This document shows, in pieces, positions 1 through 11,800 of a DNA stretch of 64,000 bases. The notes beneath the pieces are model-generated. The model did not search any database and had not been told where the DNA came from. It saw only the letters and a program-made list of their open reading frames with translations. The DNA comes from Pieris napi (lineage: Eukaryota; Arthropoda; Insecta; Lepidoptera; Pieridae), in NCBI RefSeq assembly GCF_905475465.1, contig NC_062236.1, positions 7,202,001 to 7,266,000 of the forward strand. Reading direction: 5' to 3'. How positions within the stretch are numbered: position 1 is the first letter of the stretch; every line of letters starts with the position of its first letter. A program made the position numbers and the translations under genes.

Positions 1-142
1 GTTGTTTTGAAATCATGACCAATGTCGTAGCATCTTCCGTGGGCAACTTCATTCTGTTAATTTTGTGTCACGGTGCGCGCGCTTTGTAAAATTTCACTCT
101 CATCAATTTTCATAACGCGCCTAAATAAGTATAACTTCAAAA
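1..142 (+). repeat. M2-family MITE, right-hand part
   Basis: This is the right half of the repeat family called M2 here; the left half lies outside the window. It matches the right halves at about 56730-56867 and 57725-57837, including a stretch with TGTGTCACGGTGCGCGCG, a CACTCTCAT stretch and the terminal AAGTATAACTTCAAAAA. It ends about 22 bases before the acceptor of the next IDH3B exon. I do not recognise the family by name. Confidence 0.75.
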
Positions 143-164
143 AGCTATCTTGAAATCGTTACAG

Positions 165-2532
165 GCGTGGTCGAATGTCTGAAAATCATAACTGCGTCTA
201 AATCGGAGCGTATAGCCAAGTTCGCGTTTGACTACGCTGTGAAGATGGGACGTAAGAAGGTCACCGCCGTACACAAAGCTAACATCATGAAACTGGGCGA
301 TGGACTGTTTTTGCGCAGCTGTGAGGAGGTATTTGACGCTATAATAACGAAAATCAATTTAACAACTATCATTTTAACTAGTAAATATATTTTGTAACTG
401 GCAAGTAAACGAAAATCTTATATTTTACCCACTGACTATCTAATATAGTTATTTTTAGTGAATTTTTAATGAATATGCTTCTTTTCTACAGTTTAAGATT
501 TTAGTTTATTATTTAGTTATTTATATATAAGCGAATAAATTAAAATAAAGTTTTTGAAGTGAAACTTCTTTATCGGGGTTGGATTAAAATTTAGTGTAAC
601 ATTTTTTCGTTACGCGTCACATTTTTCCGTTACGCGCCATCTTTTGAAGTGAAACTTCTTTATCGACGTATGGGAGAAATTTTGTAGCAGGTTACGCGCC
701 ATGTTGCTTTTGAAGTCAAACTTCTTTATCGGCGTTGGAAAAAAATTTACACACATTTGTCACATTTTTCGGTCATCGCCATCTTTTTGTCCCTACCACG
801 GTTGATCCGAAGAGATTCGTAGCCATTAGTAAGAAAAATATATAATAACGATAACAATAATAGTAATACTAATAATTCTATTACAATTAATGAAATTCTG
901 TAATAATCTTAGTACTACATAGTAGTACAGTAATAAGTTAAAATGAAATAATTGTATTTGTATTCATGTCTATGATAATAAAAGCCTTTTGTTAAACTTT
1001 ATCTAATTTAACTTTATTTAACCAATTTCTGTAAAGATCATTTTTCGAAAAATAAGGTCATAAAGAAGTTTCACTTCTTACGTGTGTACACCTAGTACAC
1101 GCACACATTTTTATTTAATAACTTTGGACATTTTGATCAATAGTAACCTCTAACTCTAATAGTAAACCGTTGATATTTCTCATCTTATATAATTAATCTA
1201 ATACAATTTTCAGATCGCAAAACTTTACCCCCGCATCCAATTCGAAAAGATGATTGTCGACAACTGCACCATGCAAATGGTCTCTAACCCCAACCAGTTT
1301 GATGTGATGCTAACACCGAACTTGTATGGCAACATCGTAGATAATCTCGCCAGTGGACTTGTAGGGGGCGCTGGTGTCGTCGCTGGAGCCTCTTACAGCG
1401 CCGAGTGTGCTGTCTTTGAGCAGGTAAATACGAACGAAGGAATGAGAGTCAATGAGTTTTTGTATTTTGTTATAATTTTAAAGCAAATACCCTCATTTCT
1501 TAAAATTAAAACATTGTAATTTTACTCTTCTAAGGACTCTTTCTTTCTGTTTGTGCGAAAGTTTTCATGTTATAAATGTTCTGAACGCACCTTGTCGTAG
1601 ATAAATACCGAAACGTTATTCAAAGTTTTTATTTCAAGTGTGCGTTAGAGTGCAAAACATATTGTAAAGCTATCATAAAGTCTGCATATAATTGTATACA
1701 CAATTATCCCAGTTAAAAACCATAATACATTAAAAAGAGGGTGCGTGTACTTATGTACGCGCGTAAGAAGTTATACTTCTTTGACATTATTAATTATACA
1801 TACGGATAGTTAACCTCTATTGTATTGAAGCACTTAGGAAGGGGTTGATAGCAATTTTAAAACGGACAAGGTTTATAAATGGTTTCAAGACTCCAAGGCG
1901 TTTGTTAATAAGATATGAATATGGTGGATATTTTTTTTAGCCTAAGTTTTTTGTGAATAACCAAACATTTATTATTTACAGGGTGCTCGTCATATATTCT
2001 CCGGTGCAGTGGGCAAGAATATCGCAAATCCTACTGCAATGTTGCTGTGTTCGGCCAATCTCTTAGCGCACGTCAATCTTCACTCCTACTCCAAAATGAT
2101 CAAGGGTGCCATTAACAAGTCAGTATAATTATTAACTTGGTGATGTTTGAATTCTAGATGGAAAAGAAATTATATAAATATTTCCCATCTGTCCGTATAC
2201 TTCATACTAAAATTCATTAAAATCGGATCATACATGAGATATGATAAGAAACATTAATAACATTAATATAAGAAACATTTATTTCGTACTGCATATCGAC
2301 TTGAAATATAGATATTTTAAAGAATGTCATAAAATATTAAAAAGATATACAACATATTTAATCTTATGCCACTGTCCTCGAGAGATTGTAGCGCTGGATT
2401 ATTATGATGTTAAATTTTATTTAAATGTTTATTTTCAGGGTGCTATCTGATGGCAAAGTGCGAACCAAAGACCTCGGCGGTCAATCTACCACCAAAGCCT
2501 TCACTAACGCTATTATTCATTGCCTAACATAA
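165..2532 (+). CDS. IDH3B: Isocitrate dehydrogenase [NAD] beta subunit, mitochondrial (3' part of gene)
   Basis: This is a subunit of the mitochondrial NAD-dependent isocitrate dehydrogenase, which converts isocitrate to 2-oxoglutarate in the TCA cycle. Four coding exons are visible: 165-328, 1214-1423, 1982-2118 and 2439-2532 (TAA at 2530-2532). All have GT donors and AG acceptors and the phases join, giving the C-terminal 201 residues. The first visible exon needs one base from an upstream exon outside the window. Diagnostic stretches are AVHKANIMKLGDGLF, the VDNCTMQMV segment, NLYGNIVDNLASGLVGGAG, and GKVRTKDLGGQSTT near the end. The GAGVVAGASYSAE pattern and the C-terminal KVRTKDLGG fit the beta rather than the gamma or alpha subunit. 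In mammals beta is a structural or regulatory partner of catalytic alpha. Introns 1-2 carry M1 and M2 repeats. It is convergent with the THEG-like gene. Confidence 0.93.
551..1106 (+). repeat. M1-family element, copy a
   Basis: It lies in an IDH3B intron. It starts with TTTTTGAAGTGAAACTTC and ends with AAAGAAGTTTCACTTCTTAC followed by a GTGTGTAC-CCTA-GTACACGCAC hairpin. The left half holds three spaced GAAGTnAAACTTCTTTATCG units and the right half is a single AT-rich arm. It is close to copy d at 53671-54267 over its whole length. The ends make it an inverted-terminal-repeat element with no coding capacity. The superfamily is unknown to me. Confidence 0.75.
1735..1790 (+). repeat. M2-family left end, solitary
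   Basis: Only the left terminus of an M2 element is recognisable: a GTGTACTTATGTACGCGCG hairpin followed by TAAGAAGTTATACTTCTTTG. It matches the left ends at 18772 and 56520. No matching right end follows within the intron, so this looks like a deleted copy. Confidence 0.6.
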
Positions 2533-2767
2533 ACACCTAACACACACACACATCCCTTTACCATAAACCATTTTAGATCTTCAGATGTCTTTACCAGTAC
2601 AAACTTGACAATTTACATAAATGACAGTTGGTTAAATGTCACAGATCCTGTCACTTCCATAATAATACATAGTGTGTTTTTGTTACTTAATATCATGAAA
2701 AAATCTAATATCGATCGGGTGGTAAATGCCCTTTTTATTATTAAAGATTGTACATTAACTTTATTCA

Positions 2768-2773
2768 AATAAA
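2768..2773 (+). promoter_or_regulatory. Candidate polyadenylation signal for IDH3B
   Basis: An AATAAA lies about 235 bases after the IDH3B stop. Further AATAAA copies occur at 3032-3037 and 3041-3046. In this AT-rich sequence the motif alone is weak evidence, and transcript data would decide which is used. Confidence 0.4.
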
Positions 2774-3091
2774 TAGATGTCATTATAATCCAGGTTTAAG
2801 AGCGCTATAAACGAGTTTGAGCTACATACATTTGTTAAACATATTATATATGGGACAATTGACCATGAAAATTAACTATTATAATGAATTAAATAGCTAT
2901 AATAATAGTAAAAATATTGAATCATATTGAACTCGAGTAAAGTCTCTAGATTAAGTATAATTTATTTTATTTGTATTTATGATCTGTGGTTTTGTAGTTA
3001 CAGTATTATGTCAATATTTGTTACCAGTGTAAATAAAATTAATAAAATTGATTTGATTATTTTTCATATTCCTTCTCCTTAATAACTAAAT

Positions 3092-3725
3092 ATTTGAAGT
3101 GAAACTTCTTTATCGGGGTTGGAAAAAAATTTAGTGTAACATTTTTTCGTAACGCGTCACATTTTTCCGTTACGCGCCATCTTTTTGAAGTGAAACTTCT
3201 TTATCGACGTATGGGAGAAATTTTGTAGCAAATCGTCACGTTTTTCGGTTACGCGCCATGTTGCTTTTTGAAGTCAAACTTCTTTATCGGCGTTGGAATG
3301 AAACTTCTTTATCGACGTATGGGAGAAATTTTGTAGCAAATCGTCACGTTTTTCGGTTACGCGCGATGTTGCTTTTTGAAGTCAAACTTCTTTATCGGCG
3401 TTGGAAAAAAATTTACCGTCACATTTTTCGGTTACGCGCCATCTTTTTCTTGTCCATACCACGGTTGATTCGAAGCCATTAATAACAAAAATATATAATA
3501 ACGATAACAATGATAGTAATAATTCTATTACAATTAATGAAATTCTATAATAATCTTCGTAGTAATAAGGTAAAATGAAATATTTGTATTCATGTCTATG
3601 ATAGTAAAACCCTTTTGTTAAACTTTATCTAATGTAACGAATTTCTGTAAAGTTGCATATAGTAGATCATTTTTCGAAAAATAAGATAAAGAAGTTTCAC
3701 TTCTTACGTGTGTAGTACACGCACA
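3092..3725 (+). repeat. M1-family element, copy b, with internal 108-base tandem duplication
   Basis: This M1 copy lies in the intergenic space between the convergent IDH3B and THEG-like genes. It has the same left and right ends as the copy at 551. Inside, a 108-base unit is duplicated in tandem (3191-3298 and 3299-3406) with one or two differences. Each unit runs from TGAAACTTCTTTATCGACG to CTTTATCGGCGTTGGAA. The duplication produces a spurious repetitive reading frame at 3258-3482. Confidence 0.78.
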
Positions 3726-3922
3726 ATTTTTTTATTTTCTTTACCCACAAAATATTACAGAATAACCTTGCATACTATATAAATTTGATAACAGAAAGTA
3801 AAATAAAACAAGACATATGATTTGAAAATTTACTGAAAATGCTGAGAAAATATAGGGATTATAATTTGGATGTTAAAGAAATATGTGTAGGTCGGGCAAT
3901 CATTGATTTGAGGAAAATTGAA

Positions 3923-5474
3923 TTAATCATATGCTCCGGGCTGCGGGATAACTCTTGGAGCTGCTAGCTTCTTGACGCGGTCTGATATTACATACTTGAG
4001 GGCGTTAGGTGGAACCTAGTAACAAGATAAAAACATTTTAGTAATTTAGATTTCGAGCGAAATTTCTATATGCTTTGTCAAAATGTTTGAAAATTACCTT
4101 AACAGGATCTCTGTACCACGCTTCTTGAGATAGTCTTCTGTATATCTTGAAATCCGGGAATCGACATATTTGGTTGATACGAGGCAATAACGCCGCTAAT
4201 GGCTTACCGTGTCCTCTCTGTAAGAAGTAAAAAGTCATTACCCGAATGATAATATATTTTGTCATTATAATATACCATTATTAACTTCAGACAAGCTTCG
4301 ACGACAGAACTATATTCAGCCATCAGAAATAAATAAGATAATTCAGAGTTGCACATAGTATTGTCTTTTATTGACATAACTTTTACACATTTAAAGAAAA
4401 CACTTTTTTACCGGATTGAAGTTATGTATTATTATAAATTAACAATTATTTTATATCACGGTGACCACGCACGCTGTAAAGCACGCGAAACGTCGGAAAA
4501 TTTTAAAATTATGTCAAATAATTGTAAATTTATAATAATACATAACTTCAATCCGGGAAAAAAGTGTTTTCTTAAATCAGAGTTGTTTGTTTCAAAAAAT
4601 ATATTGTCATCTAGTTGGCCATGTATTAATATTTAATACTCTTGTATACTCTGACAGTAGACAACCCTAGGTAAGATAAAGGCCGCAGAAATTTGTCTGC
4701 ATTGCCTTACCAAGTGGCTGTCCCACTATAATTACCTTTATGGGTGGCGGTCTAAAGTCCTTCCTGGGGCCAGCAATTTGACTAATATATTCCATATGTT
4801 TTTTCCATTCGCTTTCCGTCCACCCACGTTTCTTCTTAATTTCTTTGGAATCCTGCTTTTTGAGGTCAAGCACGCAGTTTGCGAGTTTTGAATAACAGGT
4901 GGAGTTAGCTGCTTCTATCATGCGATCTATTCGGTCTGTTCGCTCTTGACTAAAGCGATTTTTATATAGTCGCTTTAAGATGAGAAAACGTCTGAAAATA
5001 TTTCAAAACAAAATTCACGGTAAAAGATTTTCATTTTGACAATATGGCTGGCCATATTGCTAGTAATAACTATGTATAGTCAAGATTAGCTTAACAAATT
5101 ATTAGTATCTTGTTTTAGGTTGATAAATAATTATTTTTGGGAGCAAACGGGCAGTAGGCTCACCTGATGTTAACTGATACCGTCCATGGGCGGTTTACAA
5201 TTACTTCTGGCATTATCGGGCTTTTAAGAATCGGTATGCTCTTTTTTTATTGGCGTTGGTGATATACTTACCGTATGTATGGCCAAGCAACATCGGTAAC
5301 TCGATCAGTGGCCTGTGCGCCTAAAGCCGACTTCCGAATACCTCTCGGATTGATAGCTGGCATTCCCTCTCCCGTATCAATTATATACTTTCTTGGCACA
5401 CTCAATATGTTCAGTCGTTTGGGGATTTTGTATGGAAAGTTGGAGGTCGGTGAGTCATATTTTGGTTTACCCAT
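3923..5474 (-). CDS. THEG-like (testicular haploid expressed gene / sperm microtubule-associated) protein
   Basis: A four-exon gene on the minus strand: 5474-5272, 4991-4736, 4217-4098 and 4015-3923 (stop 3925-3923). All introns are GT-AG, phases agree, and the product is 223 residues. The start is the ATG at 5474-5472, in AAAATGG context. The sequence contains repeated short motifs of the form (R/K)-L-x-x-L-(A/S)-x-P-(R/K): KRLNILSVPRK near residue 20 and KKLAAPRVIPQPG at the C-terminus. There is also an RRLSQEAWYRDPVK segment. This pattern is typical of THEG repeats, found in proteins of sperm flagellar microtubules. The middle exon is basic and probably helical (DLKKQDSKEIKKKRGW). I see no signal peptide or membrane segment. 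A sperm role is inferred from the family. The assignment rests on motif resemblance only; the gene model itself is more certain than the name. Confidence 0.68.
4391..4575. repeat. MITE with long inverted arms in a THEG-like intron
   Basis: Two inverted arms of about 60 bases (left 4391-4450, right about 4510-4575) share GAAAACACTTTTTT, CCGGATTGAAGTTATG and TATTATTATAAAT. The centre holds a GC-richer patch with GTGACCACGCACGC and GAAACGTCGG. It lies wholly inside the intron between exons 2 and 3 of the THEG-like gene. There is no coding capacity. Confidence 0.75.
5131..5256 (-). mobile_element. LINE-type 3' tail fragment
   Basis: Reverse complemented, this reads as a common lepidopteran retroelement tail: ATTCTTAAAAG, a CCCATGGACGGTATC patch, ATCAGGTGAGCC, CTGCCCGTTTGC. 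Related tails lie at about 27800-27992 (+) and 8379-8475 (-). It ends about 15 bases from the donor site of exon 1 of the THEG-like gene. Confidence 0.5.
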
Positions 5475-5888
5475 TTTGCTAACTGATCTAAGAGTTATAC
5501 TGCAGTTTCAGATTTTGGGTTTACATTTTGCTTATTTAATCATGGTTGTAACCATATTTATTCATTTTTCCGGTGGACTATTGTTGTGGTGTTTGGCTTG
5601 TCCTGTCTTAAATTGACATTGTCTTTAGACAAAGATATCTATAATTTTTAATGAGTAAAAAGTATGTATGTACTATAATATTATATTCTACCTTATATAA
5701 AAAAGCCGCCCGATGCACAACGTATTTTTTACTATTAAATTCTACTTTTAATAATAATATGTATGCTTATAAAAATATTTTAATAGTCTTAGTAAAAAAA
5801 ATCAGAAGTAATTAAATGATCAAAACATATATACAAATATCTATATTTACAATTTAAAAATCTTAATTATAATTTACAAATATAAAAT

Positions 5889-8800
5889 TTAAGCGTCTTG
5901 TTTAGTCTCTGTGTTCTTTTGGAATTCTATTTCTTGAATTGCAGGTTCTTCTAAGGGTTCAATATTTTTATTTTTGCCTCGATTTCGGAAACTGTAACAA
6001 AATTGAAGATTGTTCCGTTAGTTATGTTACGTTACGTACGTTACTTATGCCTACCATGAGTTTGTTAAAGTAATAAAACGCTGAATTAAACTGAGTCTGC
6101 GTAAAATAATTAAAATATAATCCTTTTATTATTTTATCAAACTCATGGTACCCTGCAAGTTAACACTAAGTCGGACGAATGTAAAGTTATTTCTTTAGTT
6201 TGGGTTCAGTTTTTTTTAACTCAAGTCATTTATCATCCGATACTCCAATTTTTTAGCAGTGTTAGCCTAGTGGCTTCAGCGTGCGACTCTCATACCTGAG
6301 GTCGTAGGTTCGATCCCCGGCTGTGCACCAATGGAATTTCTTTCTATGTGCGCATTTAACATTAGCATTTGCTCGAACGGTGAAGGAAAACATCGTGCGG
6401 AAACCGAAATATCTTAGACCCAAAAAGTCAACGGCGTGTGTCAGGCACTGGAGGCTGATCACCTACTTGCCTATTAGATTTAGGTATAAATGATCATGAA
6501 ACAGATTCAGAAATCTAAGGCCAAGACCTAAAGAGGTTGTAGCACCACTGATTTATTTATATTATTTATTCCAATTTTTTTAACCATTTTTTTATATAAT
6601 TTATATGTCTTTTTATTGTTTTAAAACAACAAATCATGTAGGCGGTGAAATTTATACATACCATCCCCTTATTCTTTGATAAATAAAGATGGCGGTCATT
6701 GGAATTGGTGTCATGATGGCCACCGACACTGGTACAACTGAAAACACATGAAATATGTATTACAATTTAGTATATATGTAGTACAATTTTTAATTACTAT
6801 ATAAACTATTTCAAAATGTAATACACGAATACATATTTATTGTCAAAATTAAAAAAAACTGTTACGATTAGGAGAGCCTTGAAAGCTTTTGTAATCTCTA
6901 TTCAGGAAAAGTGTGTATGGGAGCGTTCAAGTATTACGTAACGTATTTTTTTTCCTTTTGTAAAACGTTACTATGCGGGGTGGGGATTGAATTACGCGTT
7001 ATTGTTAATATTTTTTTCGACTTACACCACATAATAGTAACTAAAGAGTCACTAGGTGGTCACGAAACGTTTTACTATACTTGGGTACAGTACTGTACTT
7101 GGGTTTTGAAAAACGTTACGACGAGTTACATGGGGTGGGGGGGATCAATAATCTCCAAAAATTGCGTTACGTTATACTTGAACGCTCCCTATGTCTATCG
7201 TTCGAATTTATTTGGTTTAATTAAATGTCATTTATAAAGTTAGTTATTAAAGTAAAAGTCGTAAATTTAAAATAATATTATACCAGTAGTAAGATCGGCC
7301 TCGGGTTGAGGCAAAGCGTATCGAAGTAGGAAAACAGCGATTCCCATATTTTGGACACCTGTTTCCATTGATATTGCTATAGCATCTGTGTGAGGCTGTC
7401 TGAGTAAGCGAGCAACAACATATCCGCTCAGATATCCTAGCCATGGTATTCCCATACCAGCTACTATTATCTAAAATAATAGGTCATTATCACTATAACT
7501 GTTTATTAGCTTGAATAGGCTAGATTATAGTAAAGTGAAAAAAATTGTAAAATGTATGTTTGTAACGTACGTACGTACGTACGTGGCACGTACGGTACGT
7601 AGTTGCGTGACCGTTGACGTGACGTGATAATTGTTTTGGGTGAGAAGGTAAGAAAAGTTTGGTGATTTAAATATCAATAAACTATAAAGTAATATTATCA
7701 GAAATGTGCCTGCTTTACTAGCCTTAAGCCACTATGAGGATTTAAGATGGATACAACGCTAAAAACTGATTTATTGAAACTTACGCCTACTTTAAACCGT
7801 TAATAACTCTAGTTCTCTATTAGTGCAGTTATTATTACTATCAGACATCACACTATTGTCTGTTTTGCACAGTGATCAACACGCAGAAATAATTACTTGC
7901 TGTAATACCGATTTTAAAATTTATTTAAAATACTTACGTTCCACGTAAACAATTCAAAAATGTACAAATTGGTTACGATCGCAAAAATAATGATAAATAG
8001 CAGTAATGTTGTTGAGAATCCCTTTAATATCTTCACCATGAAGCCAGCAATTCGTGGGGTAAGTTTCTGCATAGCAAGCCCAATAGCCAGGGGTACCAGG
8101 AGACCCACAACGAAATATGCTATACGAGCATATGGTATGACGATGTTGGCATCGCTGAATACCACTTGGCCAAGTGAAAATATCCAAGCAGGCATTAGAC
8201 CTATAAGAAAATCGTAAGTCAGAAATGTAAATCGTTCAAAATGTTACGTAAAACATACAAAGGAAACTTCTCTAAAGTCATAGAATATAATATTTTCATT
8301 TCGTCAACTTTTAGTTGCATAACTTTTCCGATGGAGTCATCAATGTCGTATTGATTGCATTGGAACGTTTAAAGTTTTTTTTCTATAGCAGGGGGGCAAA
8401 CAGGCAAGAGGACACTCACATTGCCCGAAGGCTTGCAAATGCGTTGCGGGCCTTTTAAGAATTGCTGAGGTCTTTTCTTTTTTTATCTACATTTGGTACA
8501 TTTAAGGAAATAAAACAAAAATAAAAAATAATCTTGAATGTTTGAACTACGTATACTCATAAAGTTTTGTACCTTGTATTTAACAGAAAGCATCATTACG
8601 ATATAGGGGAGACCGGGTACAAAAGTAACACTTTGTACTTCACACTTGATTTGTGGCTAGGTTTTAATATTGTCATTAAATTAATATAACCATATATAAA
8701 TTCAGTTTATGTTCTTTACACTAGCAGCTCGATTTATTTTACTATGGTGTGTTTTATATGAATAACAGAGAGTTAAAAAAAAATCATCAGTTGTTACTTT

Positions 8801-11800
8801 CGACCACGTAGGCAGGTCGAAAGTAACAAGACGAAGAGGTTGGTAATTAATACAATATTATAGGTTTAATCAACAATTATTTATTTAAAAAGTAAAAGTT
8901 CTGCATTCTGCATCCATCCACTAGCATTGCCAGCTCCGGCACAACCAACAGGACCCTCAAGAATCATGTGGTCTTGGAATTGTTTAAATGGGAATACGAA
9001 AGAGGAGGAATGTGTCCTCCTTGAGCATTAATGGCAACAGCAACAGTTTCTAATCTTCCACGTTCTGAGGTTACTGCATCTACTTGTTTAGTTCCTTTTT
9101 GAGCAACAATCTTGCTAGGTTTGTTTGTTACTTGTGTACCCATAGAACTATGTTACTTTTGTACCCTTCCTCATTTTTGTTGAAACATGAAATATAACTT
9201 AAAAACGGAACGTGCTAAACAAAAACAAATTTAAACAATGTACAATCAATCTAATCAAAAATAGATATGCAAACATTCAGATTACTACCATCCTTTTACG
9301 ACTATGTAAACATTAAATAACAAAATATCGAAAAACTTAGTTTTGGTTTGTAAAAACACATAGTATCCTCTCACACAACCTAACAGTGCGTGGAGTACGT
9401 GGCGACTAACTACAAGTGAGGGGGGCACTCTCAGCTATCGCCTGACGACGGCGAAGCTGTTTTTGCCCATTGGATGAATCTAGAGAGCAATTGTTACTTT
9501 CGACCCGCCGTTACTTTTGTACCCGGTCTCCCCTACGAATTCGAACTATATAACCGTCTGGCTATGGAACTGAATATATAATCACGAGAATCATAAGTTA
9601 ATTTTAGTTACTCACCAAAAGAAGCTAGCGTTGATATAGAAGTCATAGCCAGAGATAGATTAAGGTTTCCGCCCAAAATGAACGTCCAAATGTTTGAGGC
9701 ACCGCCCCCTGGCGATACTCCGGTGAAAAACATACCTAAACGCATTGCGGGCATATCCGGAAATAGAACAAAACCGAGACCGAATGATATCTGAAAAAAA
9801 AAACGACAAAATTCTTTAACATAAAATATTTAGTTTATTGCATGTGTCGTATCGTATAGTCAAGTAGCACAACAAATATTATTCCCTCAATTATTATAAT
9901 AATTGTAAATGATTTAAAGAATAAACAAAATTGTTGTGTGTGTGATATCACAAAATTTAAAAAAAAGTGCAAAGTTGATAAGATCAACCAGTCAAGCAAA
10001 ATCTCAAAGAATAATATTGCGTTATGAATTCTAATCAGAAAATTAAAAAATAAGAACAAAAATCAGCCGACGATCAACGGGGTTGTAAGTAACCAACATT
10101 TTAGTCAGCTCATTCATGCTAATTCTCTGTGGACTACGAATGACTACGGACCTTTTAATATAAGTATTTTGTACTTATAAAATATTACTTACGAGAGGCA
10201 TAAATAAAAATTGTCCACACATGCCAATGGCAGGGCCGAGCGGTCTTTTTATGACCTCCTTTACAGTTGGCCAGTGCATGGCGCACCCAAAGTTTATAAA
10301 TATTAGCGATACCTGAAAGCAAAATTGTCCATTGTTTAAAAGGTTTATTATAAATAATAGTTAAAAAAAGCTAGAACACACGCTTTATATAAAAAACTAA
10401 ACTAAAAAAACAGAAAATAAATTTTAAAAAGCGTGGGTTGCTCGGCACAGAGCGCCCCACGCTTTTTCACAATAATACCAGTATTTTTTGTTTATTACCA
10501 TTTTCAGCCTTAATTAGGAATTATTTACATTATTCTTAATTAATATTTATTAAAATTTATTTTCTGTTTTTTAGTTTAGTTTTCTATATAAAGCGTGTGT
10601 TCTAGTTTATATTATACATATATAGTTTATATTAAACTATTATTTATTTTTTAGTTAATTTTTTTTCGGATTATTGCATCGTCATCGATCTTTGACAGGT
10701 GCGCAAAGTTTGAATTAAATCTGTCCGTTAAAAGTGGGTCAAAATCGAGTCCGAAGGAGTCGGATACATACATACATACAGGTGAAGCTAATATAAAGCG
10801 TATAAAAATACAATATTATTTCACAATTTGTTTATGTTAACAGACGCATTATCGCATTTTAAAATGAAGATCAGGTCTCGAATCAAAAATAAATAAACTG
10901 AAACACAAAAACTAATTATATCTCGTAATAATTGTTATTACGATTTATTGCTTACTAAACACATTACTTCATATAAAAATATACTTACAAAAAGCGCAAC
11001 GCTGATGGTAAAAGCTTGATCAATAGGTCTTTGTGGACGAAGGAGTGTCACCGGCAAAGTTCCATTCACAGGAATTCGGGTGATACCACGTCTTACTTCC
11101 AATGAAAGGTCTGCCCTTCCTTAAATAAATAAAAATAATAACTCTAAACTTTCCTACTGTATGAACCATTCAATGAGGCATAGGGTAGACACATTCCTTT
11201 GGCTATTTCGTTTCTTTCGGCTTTTTGGTCTGCTGTAACATCCAGGCCCAAATTATTAATCTAGAAGGGGTAACCGAACAATACTTACCAAGAAAAAGAG
11301 CATTTATTCGAAACCGTCCTTGAAAAAAGCCGCTATCAACATTTTCTTGCGTCAGCCGGTAAGTGGAATTCCACTCAACTGTCATCAGCTGTGTGTGACT
11401 GGATACACCCACAATATCATCGTCCTTTTGGAAAGTTTCACCTGGAAAATGTGTGTATTATCAATACTTTTGTTTGGACCATTGGTCATATGCAAGTATA
11501 ACTTTTATTTTTACTCTCAAACATCAACATGTTAAAATGAGGATACTTAGGAAAATATGTTATAGAAATATATATATGTGTGAAAATGATATGACAACGT
11601 AAGAGGGTTAGACACATCCATCTTACTTCCTTACACACAACTCACGAACTCTTCAATACGGACTCTTAGTATTGAAGAAGTTGCATGGACCAAACATCCG
11701 CGAATAGACAATGTAAATACATAATTATGTAGGAATAAAGAAAATAATAATAGCAAATAATTAACACAGCAAGGGTTCTAAAACGACTCGGAGAAAGGTT

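Noticed and set aside
3258..3482. 74-codon open frame with an internal repeated peptide
   Set aside because: It lies wholly in M1 copy b, and the repeated peptide is only the translation of the 108-base tandem duplication.
7247..7444. Second frame of 65 codons overlapping an SLC10-A exon
   Set aside because: It is the out-of-frame shadow of the exon at 7284-7470, whose true frame reads the ETGVQN motif. The same holds at 7954-8187, 7960-8217 and 22393-22683.
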